This document shows, piece after piece, positions 1-7,855 of a DNA stretch of 58,772 nucleotides (positions are counted from its first letter, which is position 1; every line of letters begins with the position of its first letter). The stretch is from positions 1 through 58,772 of the forward strand of contig JAPKZG010000073.1 in NCBI GenBank assembly GCA_026393895.1, given 5' to 3'. The notes beneath the pieces were generated by a model. That model did no database searches, was not told the DNA's origin, and worked only from the letters and a program-made list of their open reading frames with translations. The translations under genes were made by a program, and so were the position numbers. Origin of the DNA: Candidatus Aminicenantota bacterium. GTDB taxonomy: Bacteria > Acidobacteriota > Aminicenantia > Aminicenantales > UBA4085.

Positions 1-571
<571 letters not shown>

Positions 572-750
572 TAAGCACTCTTGCGAGCACTTAGCGAGTT
601 TGAAAATGGCAAATTGGCTCGATCACAATCGCTCCGCTTTTTAATTCAAAGATCCGTTTCTCTCGGCCCGCGAGAGAAAAACCTCGCTCTTGAACAATCC
701 GATCTTGATTCAGCCTTTCGGCTGTCATTAGGAAAGCCAGGTTGAAGGCT
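572..750 (-). other. 16S rRNA leader with hairpin and boxA-like element
   Basis: This transcribed spacer lies between the rRNA promoter and the 16S 5' end. It contains a perfect 9-bp stem with a 5-nt loop at 657-679 and a smaller hairpin at about 712-725. Just downstream of the first hairpin, in the direction of transcription, the minus strand reads GATCTTTGAA (about 644-653), which resembles a boxA antitermination element. That identification rests on motif similarity only. No coding potential is seen. Confidence 0.6.
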
Positions 751-755
751 TAGAC

Positions 756-845
756 ATGATAGGGCTTTCACCAATCTTTGTCAAGCAAAATATTCTATTT
801 TTTCCCCTATTTTTTTTAATGATGAAAATGCGTATATTTACGGCC
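756..845 (-). promoter_or_regulatory. rRNA operon promoter with UP-like region
   Basis: On the minus strand a perfect -35 box TTGACA (779-784) is separated by exactly 17 bp from TATCAT (756-761, one mismatch to TATAAT). Upstream, 785-845 is strongly A/T rich with A- and T-runs, as expected of an UP element at an rRNA promoter. Position and quality make it the main promoter of the rRNA operon. The remaining stretch to the first pilin gene (846-1162) shows no recognisable feature. Confidence 0.88.
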
Positions 846-1162
846 TTTTTTTGGAAGGCGGCCGGCCGGATTCCGCCCCGTTTCGGAACCCGGGATTCAG
901 CCCGAATTTCACTTTTGCACGGTTCTTGCATAAGGACCGTTTCCGGCCGCTTGAAAACCGCTTCAGCGTCCCTCCTCCGATTTTAACGACATAACGTTGT
1001 CCTTGCGGCCGGGTAACATGGAGTCAAGCCGGGTTGACGGTCCGGAATGGTCACGACCCGAAATCGGAAAACGATGTTGACGGCACTTGGCTCCGAGCGG
1101 ATTTTGCCGCCTTAAACCGCCCGGCTCGGGTTGGCACGCCGAATGCATTTCCGATCGGTGCC

Positions 1163-1612
1163 ATGAACAAATCCATCATCCTCGCCGACGCCGACGGAAT
1201 CCGGCGCCTCGAAACACCCCTGGTCCGGACGACGGAAAAGGGATTCAGTCTGATCGAAGTCCTGTTCGCGGCCGGGCTGATTTCTTTCCTCCTCGCCGGA
1301 ACGGCCGAGTTGCTGTTGACGTCGATCGAAGTCGACCGAAAATCCGACCGGACGGCCCGTCTCGCCGGGCTCCTCTCCTCCGAACTCGACGATTTCAAGT
1401 CCAAACCATTCGACGCTCCTGAATTGACGCCGGGTTCCGGTGAAATCACGCTCCGTCCCGATCCGGACGGACCGGGAGTGCTCGTCGCCTGGACGGTCGA
1501 GGAAGTCTCCGATAACCTGAAAAAAGTGAACTTCACCCTGACCCGGGAAGGTCAATCGGGCCGGCCGCTGGAAGCCGTCTTGTTGATCACGCGGGAACTG
1601 GCCGGCCGATGA
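1163..1612 (+). CDS. Type IV pilin-like prepilin, minor pseudopilin (PilV/GspI-like)
   Basis: The protein is a small secreted pseudopilin, predicted to assemble in a type IV pilus or type II secretion-like fibre. A class III prepilin motif KGFSLIEVLFAAG lies about 26 residues after the chosen ATG and is followed by a hydrophobic helix, the N-methylation signature cut by prepilin peptidase. The start at 1163 gives a leader of normal length; an in-frame start at 1034 would make an unusually long leader. No good ribosome binding site is seen. The stop overlaps the next start by 4 bp (ATGA), so the genes are probably co-translated. The family is certain; the exact minor-pilin class is not. Confidence 0.8.
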   Translation: MNKSIILADADGIRRLETPLVRTTEKGFSLIEVLFAAGLISFLLAGTAELLLTSIEVDRKSDRTARLAGLLSSELDDFKSKPFDAPELTPGSGEITLRPDPDGPGVLVAWTVEEVSDNLKKVNFTLTREGQSGRPLEAVLLITRELAGR

Positions 1613-2337
1613 TGAAACGGTCGGGGATCGGCGTCCGGGGCTTCTCTCTCCTGGAAAGCCTCATCAGCTTGTTCATCTTTTTTCTCATCTTTGTCGGGAG
1701 TTTGGAATTTTTCGGGACCGTTCGTCGTGTTTTTTATCGGCTGCAATCCCGGCAGGAAAACCGTCAGGCTGCCTGGGCCGCGCTGGACAAAATCCGGACC
1801 GATGTTCTCGCGGCCGGCCAGGGATTGGCCCGCCCGATGCGTTTGGGGTTGCTGGCCGCCTTTGAACAAATCGACGGCCGGTGGGTCCTCGTCCGGGCCG
1901 AAGCAAGCCCGTCGCTTTCATCCGACCCGCGCGCCGGCCAGACGATCCTGGCCGTGGCCGAGACCGATGGGGATTGGGCCGGCCGGACCGTCTGCCTTTA
2001 CGATAAAACAAAAGGAGAGAAGGCGATCGTCCGGAGTTCCGAAAACGGGATCCTGACGCTGTCGACGCCCCTTCAATACGACTACCGGGCCTCGGAAACC
2101 ACCGCCGCCGTCCTGCGGACGACGTCCGTTTATTTGGACGTCGGGCAAAACATCCTCCGCCGCAAAATCGACTCATCCCCGGCCCAGCCGCTTCTCGAGG
2201 ACGTTCTGTCGTTCGCCCTTTCCGTCGATTCCGGAACATGCCTGGCCGAAACGCAGCTTGCTCTCGCGTCCGAACCGGAGGAATCCTATGCGCTTAAAAT
2301 TCTGGCGAGAAACGCCTCTCTCGGAAAACCGTTCTAA
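1609..2337 (+). CDS. Prepilin-type protein, PilW/GspJ-like
   Basis: The prepilin motif RGFSLLESLISLFIFFLIF is near residues 10-28, followed by a roughly 200-residue periplasmic domain. Length (242 residues) and layout fit the PilW/GspJ minor pseudopilins that cap the fibre tip. Its ATG overlaps the stop of the preceding pilin gene, and its 3' end overlaps the next gene by about 50 bp, indicating a tightly packed operon. No main pilin, ATPase or secretin gene lies nearby, so the machinery must be encoded elsewhere. Assignment to PilW rather than GspJ is by order and size only. Confidence 0.78.
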   Translation: MMKRSGIGVRGFSLLESLISLFIFFLIFVGSLEFFGTVRRVFYRLQSRQENRQAAWAALDKIRTDVLAAGQGLARPMRLGLLAAFEQIDGRWVLVRAEASPSLSSDPRAGQTILAVAETDGDWAGRTVCLYDKTKGEKAIVRSSENGILTLSTPLQYDYRASETTAAVLRTTSVYLDVGQNILRRKIDSSPAQPLLEDVLSFALSVDSGTCLAETQLALASEPEESYALKILARNASLGKPF

Positions 2338-3883
2338 ATTTCGGCCCGGATCGGAGGCCGGTTCGATCACGATGATCGTGATCTTCACCTATTTCATGAT
2401 TTCGGCGCTCGGCCTCGGCCTTTTCATGCTGACCCGGACATATCGCCAGTGGAGTTCATATAAAAGCGACGCCGTCCTGCTTCGGGCGGCCGCCGAAAAC
2501 GGGGTTCGCTCCGGATTCGGAGCCCTGGAAGGAACCCTCGCCGCTCGCGCCTTCCCCCTGGCCTTGACCGAAGAAGAATATAACCGGCTCCGGGCCGCGA
2601 CCCTGGCCGGACAAACGGACGTTGTCGCCGCCGCCCTCGGCGTTGTCTTCCCGTTGATCGCCAAGGAAACGGCCGGGTGGTCGGAGTGGGCGTCCGAAGC
2701 GGAGTTCCAGCCGGTGCGTGTCGCGGACTCCGAATCATTCTTTGCCGCCGAATTCGCCGGGACGATCGACGCCCGGGGGCGGTTGACCCGCCGGCTTCAG
2801 GCAAAACGAACCGTCCTGGACATCGGATTGTCCGTCATGGCCGGACGTGTCCCCCTGTCCGCTTTCCCCTTTTTACTGGCCGGGGAAAACGGGCGGAAAC
2901 AAGCCGCGGAACTGCTCGCCGGGGAAAAAGTCGTTCTCACCCCGCCCGAAACCGGCGGCGGACAAATCCCCCCGGCCGCGACCGATCTCCTCCTGGTCCC
3001 GGCCGACGCTGCACCCCAACTCGCGGAAACATTGCGAATCAGAATCTTCTCCCCGGACAAGCTGACCATTTTCCAACTTCGGCAGGCGTTGGGGCTGCCT
3101 CTCGTGAACGAACCGGTTCCCGACGGCGTATATCTCGTGGTCAACGACTTCGGCCTGGGAGGCGTTTTCATTCAAGGCGACGTTGAGGAAATGATTCTGG
3201 CCGCCGATTCCGGCCGGCAGTATTTCCAATTCCGTCTCGAGGAAGGACTTTGGCGGATGTGGTTCAATCCTTCGGAACGGCAAACGGAATTTTCCGGGCC
3301 GGAGGAGAGCCGAAGATTCGAACGCACCCCCCTCCCGATCGTCATGGTCAACGGAAGCATCGCGTCGCTGGGCGGCGGAATCGTCGTCTCGGACGGGATC
3401 CTGGCGCTGTCGGGTGGGACCGATGCACCTTCCGTCCTGGCCGGCGTTTCCCTGACGATCGTATCCGCCGGGGAAACCGTCATCTCCACGCATTTGATCC
3501 AGGAAGGCGTCCACTGGAAAGACGGCCTCCCTTATTTAAAGGATTCGACCGCCCAATTGTTCCTTTACGCAAGCGGAAGGGATTTCGTCACCGGGGCCGG
3601 AACGGCCGGCCGGATCCGCGTCGGGGCGGACGCGCCGGCCGACCTGTTTCTCCAGGCGTCTTTGGCCGCCCGCGACGGCGTACGCATCGACGGAAAAGGT
3701 CAAAACGTCACGATATCCGGAAGCATCCAGGCCTCCGGTCTGGAGTTGGGCGACGCCCGGTTGACGATCAGGCCGGACGACCGGCTGCTTTCACCCCTTG
3801 CCCCTGGAAATACGTCTCCGCGCGCGACCGACCCGGTCCTTTTCGTTAGCGGATGGGAGGCCCTCCAATGGTCCGATCGATGA
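2288..3883 (+). CDS. PilX/GspK-like large pseudopilin operon protein
   Basis: A protein of about 531 residues with one N-terminal hydrophobic segment (SITMIVIFTYFMISALGLGLF) preceded by a charged stretch, then a long polar exported domain. It lacks a clear G-F prepilin cleavage motif but sits where PilX- or GspK-type proteins sit in minor pilin operons. The start at 2288 is chosen over 2258 because GGAGGA lies a few bases upstream. The second half is glycine/alanine rich with many short beta-like repeats (for example NGSIASLGGGIVVSDG), which may form a surface beta structure. It overlaps both neighbours. Function is inferred from context. Confidence 0.6.
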   Translation: MRLKFWRETPLSENRSKFRPGSEAGSITMIVIFTYFMISALGLGLFMLTRTYRQWSSYKSDAVLLRAAAENGVRSGFGALEGTLAARAFPLALTEEEYNRLRAATLAGQTDVVAAALGVVFPLIAKETAGWSEWASEAEFQPVRVADSESFFAAEFAGTIDARGRLTRRLQAKRTVLDIGLSVMAGRVPLSAFPFLLAGENGRKQAAELLAGEKVVLTPPETGGGQIPPAATDLLLVPADAAPQLAETLRIRIFSPDKLTIFQLRQALGLPLVNEPVPDGVYLVVNDFGLGGVFIQGDVEEMILAADSGRQYFQFRLEEGLWRMWFNPSERQTEFSGPEESRRFERTPLPIVMVNGSIASLGGGIVVSDGILALSGGTDAPSVLAGVSLTIVSAGETVISTHLIQEGVHWKDGLPYLKDSTAQLFLYASGRDFVTGAGTAGRIRVGADAPADLFLQASLAARDGVRIDGKGQNVTISGSIQASGLELGDARLTIRPDDRLLSPLAPGNTSPRATDPVLFVSGWEALQWSDR

Positions 3884-4311
3884 CCGGCCGCGGATTCACC
3901 TTGATCGAAACCGCGCTCGTTTTGGCGATTTTCGCGATCATCATCTACATGGCCGCGTTTTCATTTCTCAACCTCGCTTCTAAATACCGGTTGGAAAAAG
4001 CGGTCGGAGAAGTCCGCGCGGCTCTGAACACGGCCCGGGCCAAATCCATTCTGAACGGATGCAACTTCCGGGTCCGGTTCGGAGCGGATTGTTATCGAAT
4101 CGAAAATTATGACGAAACCGCCAACATCTGGATCCCCGACACGGCGGCCGGAATCGAGGGAGCGACGGTCGAGGCCAACAACACCCCGGTCTTCACCCCG
4201 GAAGGGGCCGTGACGAACCTGGCGACGATCCGGATTTCAAACGGCTGGGGAGGTTACAAGCTGACGCTGGCCATCACCGGACGGATCAAAACGACCCGCC
4301 TGCCCGCCTGA
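3868..4311 (+). CDS. GspH/FimT-like pseudopilin
   Basis: The prepilin motif GRGFTLIETALVLAIFAIIIYMAAF occurs near residues 8-32, followed by a domain of about 115 residues with the alternating pattern of GspH/FimT pseudopilins. The ATG at 3868 has GGGAGG 7 bp upstream, which is better than the in-frame ATG at 3853. It overlaps the preceding gene by 16 bp and is the last gene of the pseudopilin operon, followed by a terminator-like hairpin. The product is predicted to be processed by prepilin peptidase and built into the fibre tip or serve as an assembly initiator. Confidence 0.78.
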   Translation: MVRSMTGRGFTLIETALVLAIFAIIIYMAAFSFLNLASKYRLEKAVGEVRAALNTARAKSILNGCNFRVRFGADCYRIENYDETANIWIPDTAAGIEGATVEANNTPVFTPEGAVTNLATIRISNGWGGYKLTLAITGRIKTTRLPA

Positions 4312-4314
4312 ATT

Positions 4315-4371
4315 CCGCATTTCCACAGTTTATGTGCATAAGCTTGTGGAAATCTCCGGATGCGGTTTTTC
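4315..4371 (+). terminator. Hairpin with T-run after the pilin operon
   Basis: An inner 9-bp stem (ATTTCCACA paired with TGTGGAAAT) is extended by CCGC/GCGG across a bulge and followed by TTTTT (4366-4370). It begins 4 bases after the pilin stop codon, so it likely terminates that operon. The two arms also resemble DnaA boxes, discussed under rejected ideas. The following 4372-4558 shows nothing recognisable. Confidence 0.5.
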
Positions 4372-4558
4372 TAACATCGGTAAAGGAAAGCGCTTAACAG
4401 TACTTGCACAAGAAACGGTCAACCGGCGATGGGACAAAATATCTGGAAAAAATGAAATATTTTTGCTCATTTGGCACGCAATATTCAGAAAGATTTTAGC
4501 GTGGGACGAACGGAGGAAGGGTTTGCGTGCCAAAATCAAAAACGATTCCGGCAAACCG

Positions 4559-5680
4559 TTAAAAGATGTGACCAAAATTGAAATAAAGCCGCGTTCCTTC
4601 CTTGCTGAACCCGAAATCCACCCGGACGACGAAATCGGCCATGTATAAACGCAGGCCCAGACCATAGTCCGCGACCGTCTTGCCCAAATCGATGTCGCCT
4701 AAGCGCGGCCAGACGTTTCCCAGGTCGACGAACACGTTGCCGCCGAAGACCCACCAGATGGGGAAACGATATTCAATATTCGCCAGGAATTTACCCCTGT
4801 CTAAAAAACGATTGAGGGCGTACCCCCGCATAACGTTGAGCGTGTTTCCGCCGCCGAGCGAGGAATAATCGAACAAGGGGATGCTGCTTCCGTCAATATA
4901 TTGGACGAGTGTCCGGAAAGCAAACACGTCCTTTTCTCCGAAGACGCACATGTATTTCCGGTAATCGAGCGTGATCCGGTTGAAGGACGCATCCTTGCTT
5001 CCGAGAAAACCGGCGGCCAGGTCGTCCTGAAGCAGAAGCCGGTGGCCCCGCGTCGGATGGATCTGACTGTTGGATGTGTCGTGGCTGAGGACGACGGAAA
5101 CGTAAGGAGCGAATTTTTTCTCCAAGGCCCGCAATTCGTCGGCATAAAGGCCTTCCTGAACATTGTAATAATCGATCGTCCGGAACATATAGCCAATTGA
5201 CGCGGAATATTCCGGCGTGAAACCCCGGCCGAACAACAGTTGGAGCTGTTTCACCTCGTGGGTGAATTCCGTCTTGTCGTCCTCCCTGGAATCGATTCCC
5301 CGGCCGTAATAGAGATACTTCAGGTATTTATCGTATTCGGCCTTCAGATCGAAGGAGAGCGGGTACGTCTTTCTCTGGCGGATTTCAATATCGGGAAGGG
5401 AGAACGTGAAAACATACCATCGTTCGCCCTTGGAGGAGTTGAACAGGATCAGGTCGAAGGATTCCTTTTTCTTTAAAAAATCGACGAACTTGGCTTTGGC
5501 CCCGTAACCGACCCCGATGTCGTTATCGTACATCAGGATCGGCAGCGCGCTCCACGATTTGTAGGAGCCGGGCGGAATATTGGTGTTTTCCGCGGAAGTC
5601 TCGTCCTGGGCGAAAGCGGAGACCGCCGCCAGGAGCATTAGGAACAGGGCGAACTGAAGCATTTTTTTCATAGCGTTCAC
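4559..5680 (-). CDS. Omp85/BamA-type surface antigen barrel without POTRA domains
   Basis: A signal peptide (MKKMLQFALFLMLLAAVSAFAQ) is followed by about 350 residues of alternating beta strands matching the C-terminal barrel of the Omp85/bacterial surface antigen family. Landmarks are the HPTRGHRLLLQDD region, the GGGNTLNVMRGY motif typical of BamA/TamA-like barrels, and a C-terminal aromatic FNFGHIF as used for BAM recognition. No POTRA repeats are present, so it is a short stand-alone barrel rather than BamA itself. GTG at 5680 or ATG at 5671 could be the start; AAGGGA lies just upstream. The substrate is unknown. Confidence 0.82.
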   Translation of the reverse strand: MNAMKKMLQFALFLMLLAAVSAFAQDETSAENTNIPPGSYKSWSALPILMYDNDIGVGYGAKAKFVDFLKKKESFDLILFNSSKGERWYVFTFSLPDIEIRQRKTYPLSFDLKAEYDKYLKYLYYGRGIDSREDDKTEFTHEVKQLQLLFGRGFTPEYSASIGYMFRTIDYYNVQEGLYADELRALEKKFAPYVSVVLSHDTSNSQIHPTRGHRLLLQDDLAAGFLGSKDASFNRITLDYRKYMCVFGEKDVFAFRTLVQYIDGSSIPLFDYSSLGGGNTLNVMRGYALNRFLDRGKFLANIEYRFPIWWVFGGNVFVDLGNVWPRLGDIDLGKTVADYGLGLRLYMADFVVRVDFGFSKEGTRLYFNFGHIF

Positions 5681-5698
5681 TTTCCCTTCAAGGTTCCT

Positions 5699-5726
5699 AA
5701 TATATTCGAATCGGAAGGAATTTCAA
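5699..5726 (-). promoter_or_regulatory. Promoter of the Omp85-like gene
   Basis: The minus strand carries TTGAAA (5721-5726), a 16-bp spacer and TATATT (5699-5704), with expected initiation near 5692, about 12-20 bases before the candidate start codons. The -35 box overlaps the last codons of the upstream iron-sulfur protein gene. Confidence 0.6.
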
Positions 5727-6412
5727 GCGGCCCCGCGGCCGTGGCAGGCTTTGACGCAGATTCCGCAGATATGCTGGCTCGCGAACCGCAGCCGGCGGAA
5801 CTCCTCGAGCTTTTCGAAACAGCGGCGGTGGTCGAAATCCTCGGGCCGGGTTTTGATGGCCTGGGCCGGGCAGGAAGCCAGGCAGGCGACGCAGGATCCG
5901 CAATCCGCGTCCGAAGGAGCGCTTGCCTCCAGCGGCATGTTCGTCAAGACGGTCACCAAGCGGACCCGGGACCCTAAGGCGGGATGGACGAGAAGGTTGT
6001 TGCGCCCGATATGGCCCAGACCCGCAAGAAAAGCGATTTTTTTATGCGAGACGTGGGCGATCGGCTTTTCCCCGCCCAGGACCAGCGAGGCCGGGACCGG
6101 GAGGGCGAGAAAACCGGAGGCCTGTATTTCCGAGGCAAGAAGGAAGGCCGACCGGTCCAGGAAAAAATTGAGCTGGCGATAATGGTGGAAATAAAGGGGG
6201 GTGGGATGGTCATCGATATCCTCGAGCACGCCGTCGAGCACGCGCTTGCCGAGGGAGACGGCCCGGTCGAACCGGTTGCGGAGTTTTTCGGGCAGATGGA
6301 ACGCCTCGCGGACGGCTGAAATATCGGCGATCCCGATCAGGGAAAAGCCGAGATCCAGGGCGAATTTCCCGAGGCGGTCGGAATTTTCCCGGGGCGAACG
6401 GTCGGAAATCAT
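5723..6412 (-). CDS. Short QueG-like protein with double 4Fe-4S cluster domain
   Basis: The C-terminal part has a ferredoxin-type CxxCxxCxxxCP motif (CGSCVACLASCP) and a second cysteine group (CGICVKAC), the two-cluster layout of epoxyqueuosine reductase (QueG) and related iron-sulfur proteins. The middle holds the GHIGRNNLLVHPALGSRVRL stretch, also seen in the QueG family. At 229 residues it is much shorter than QueG (about 350-380) and lacks much of the cobalamin-binding region, so a role in tRNA queuosine synthesis is doubtful. A reductase or electron-transfer protein is more cautious. The start ATG has no Shine-Dalgarno sequence but lies 8 bases after a good -10 box, suggesting a leaderless mRNA. 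Confidence 0.75.
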   Translation of the reverse strand: MISDRSPRENSDRLGKFALDLGFSLIGIADISAVREAFHLPEKLRNRFDRAVSLGKRVLDGVLEDIDDHPTPLYFHHYRQLNFFLDRSAFLLASEIQASGFLALPVPASLVLGGEKPIAHVSHKKIAFLAGLGHIGRNNLLVHPALGSRVRLVTVLTNMPLEASAPSDADCGSCVACLASCPAQAIKTRPEDFDHRRCFEKLEEFRRLRFASQHICGICVKACHGRGAA

Positions 6413-6420
6413 GCGGAGGT

Positions 6421-6449
6421 ATTCTATGTGCGGAAGGCGGGACTGTCAA
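6421..6449 (-). promoter_or_regulatory. Promoter directly at the start codon (leaderless)
   Basis: On the minus strand, TTGACA (6444-6449), a 17-bp spacer and TAGAAT (6421-6426) are followed after 8 bases by the ATG at 6412. Initiation would therefore fall at or next to the start codon. No ribosome binding site is present. Confidence 0.72.
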
Positions 6450-6463
6450 ATGACCGCGGCGGT

Positions 6464-7765
6464 TCAATCGAAAACGATTTTTTCATTCGGTTCGCCCTGG
6501 AGAACGTATCCGGCCCAGAAGAAGGGATGCGAACGGCCGCGACGGATCATATCAACTTTCGCCGCCCGCAGGGCCCTGGATTTTCCCAGACCGGATTTCA
6601 GGTGCCTATAAAAATCCGCCATGAATTCCGCAGTCGACCGGTCCGGCACCCGCCATAGCGTCGCCATTACGGACCTGGCTCCCGCGCGCATGAAGGCCAG
6701 GGGCAATCCACCCGCCCCCTCTGGAGAAACGACGGCGCCGGATGCGGTCCGACAAGCCGACAGGACGACAAGATCGGCGGCCATTCCCAAACCGGAGATT
6801 TCCTCCGCCCGGAGATCGCCGTCATCGCCGGGACTCCTCGAGAGAATAAGCGCAGCCCGCGCCGGGACGCGGTCGTCCGGCCGCCCGTGCGAGGCGATAT
6901 GGATGACTTGAAATCGCTCCCCCCGATGCCTCTTGATATTTTCCTCGTTCGCCTCCCGGTCCAGATAAACGCAGCGATGATTCCGGTCGAACAAACGAGA
7001 AACATCATCGATTTCGTTCCTTACCCACCGGATCGCGCGGCAACGGAAATATGCTCCGGGAGCATCGCCCGAACGACCCTGATCCGGGTCGGACGCGCCC
7101 ACGGCCAAAAGGCGGCGGCCCGGCAGCCCCGGTTTTGTCCAAAAAGACTTCAAGGCGGTTTCGGAAGGCGCGTACGAAACTGAATATTTCTCGACCAGAA
7201 AGGCCCGATTATCGGCCGTCCTCAGGGCTTCAAAGGCGAGACAATTCAAAATGCCGTCCGGGATCACGATCAGTTGGTCCACCCGCAGCCCGGCCAATTC
7301 CCGGTCGAAAGGTATCAATTCGACGGCGATTCTCCGGGCCGCTTTGCGAATCGAATCAAGGTTCCCCGAAGATCGGCCGGTTTCCTTGATGAACCCGAGG
7401 ACGCTCCGCTCGATGCGGTCTTCCTCCGGAAGGACCGCCGCCCAAACCCGGTTTCCCGCGAAAAGAGACACCCGGGATTCCGTTTCGCCCAACCGGTATT
7501 CGACGATCGCCTCGCGGTCCCCGGGCGGAAGATGAATGTCCGTTGTGACGCGTTCGGCCGCGATCGGGCTCCGGCCTTTTTCTCGTCCGGCCGGGGGCGG
7601 GAAAGCGCGGTTGCTTCGATGTTCGCCGCCGGAGAAATCCGCCGTCGGCCGGCCCGCCGGAAAACGAATCGCCGGCCTCTCCCAGAAACGGCCCTGAAAG
7701 CCGAAAAAAATGAATCCCGCGAGAGTCCAGCCGAGCCCCGACGCCGTTTTCAACACGCCGTTCAT
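6464..7765 (-). CDS. Membrane-anchored CHAT-domain protease
   Basis: CHAT domains are caspase-like cysteine peptidases. The C-terminal half contains the catalytic histidine motif HIASHG (His about 293) and cysteine motif LSACRT (Cys about 338), followed by GAGGLPLAFMRAGARSVMATLWRVPD, typical of active CHAT proteins. The N-terminus has one hydrophobic segment (GLGWTLAGFIFFGFQG), suggesting a membrane anchor, and the usual TPR array is absent. The ATG at 7765 follows GGGGAGGGGG closely; an in-frame TTG at 7777 is less likely. No obvious partner gene (gasdermin-like or CRISPR) is adjacent. The substrate is unknown. Confidence 0.85.
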   Translation of the reverse strand: MNGVLKTASGLGWTLAGFIFFGFQGRFWERPAIRFPAGRPTADFSGGEHRSNRAFPPPAGREKGRSPIAAERVTTDIHLPPGDREAIVEYRLGETESRVSLFAGNRVWAAVLPEEDRIERSVLGFIKETGRSSGNLDSIRKAARRIAVELIPFDRELAGLRVDQLIVIPDGILNCLAFEALRTADNRAFLVEKYSVSYAPSETALKSFWTKPGLPGRRLLAVGASDPDQGRSGDAPGAYFRCRAIRWVRNEIDDVSRLFDRNHRCVYLDREANEENIKRHRGERFQVIHIASHGRPDDRVPARAALILSRSPGDDGDLRAEEISGLGMAADLVVLSACRTASGAVVSPEGAGGLPLAFMRAGARSVMATLWRVPDRSTAEFMADFYRHLKSGLGKSRALRAAKVDMIRRGRSHPFFWAGYVLQGEPNEKIVFD

Positions 7766-7855
7766 CCCCCTCCCCAAAAAAGCGCGGACAAAATGGAGTC
7801 GAAACGCAAAACGAAAAATGGAACCACACGGGCCGGCCGGCTTCCGCCGATATTC

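Noticed and set aside
4315-4371. Replication origin: two inverted DnaA-box-like arms
   Set aside because: Only two imperfect boxes, no cluster, no AT-rich unwinding region and no dnaA or dnaN nearby. A terminator after the pilin operon explains it better.
4334-4648. Small plus-strand ORF between the pilin operon and the Omp85-like gene
   Set aside because: It overlaps the Omp85-like gene antisense, has no ribosome binding site and matches no family.
6464-7765. CHAT protein as part of a type III-E CRISPR or gasdermin defence system
   Set aside because: No CRISPR, gasdermin-like or other defence gene lies beside it.
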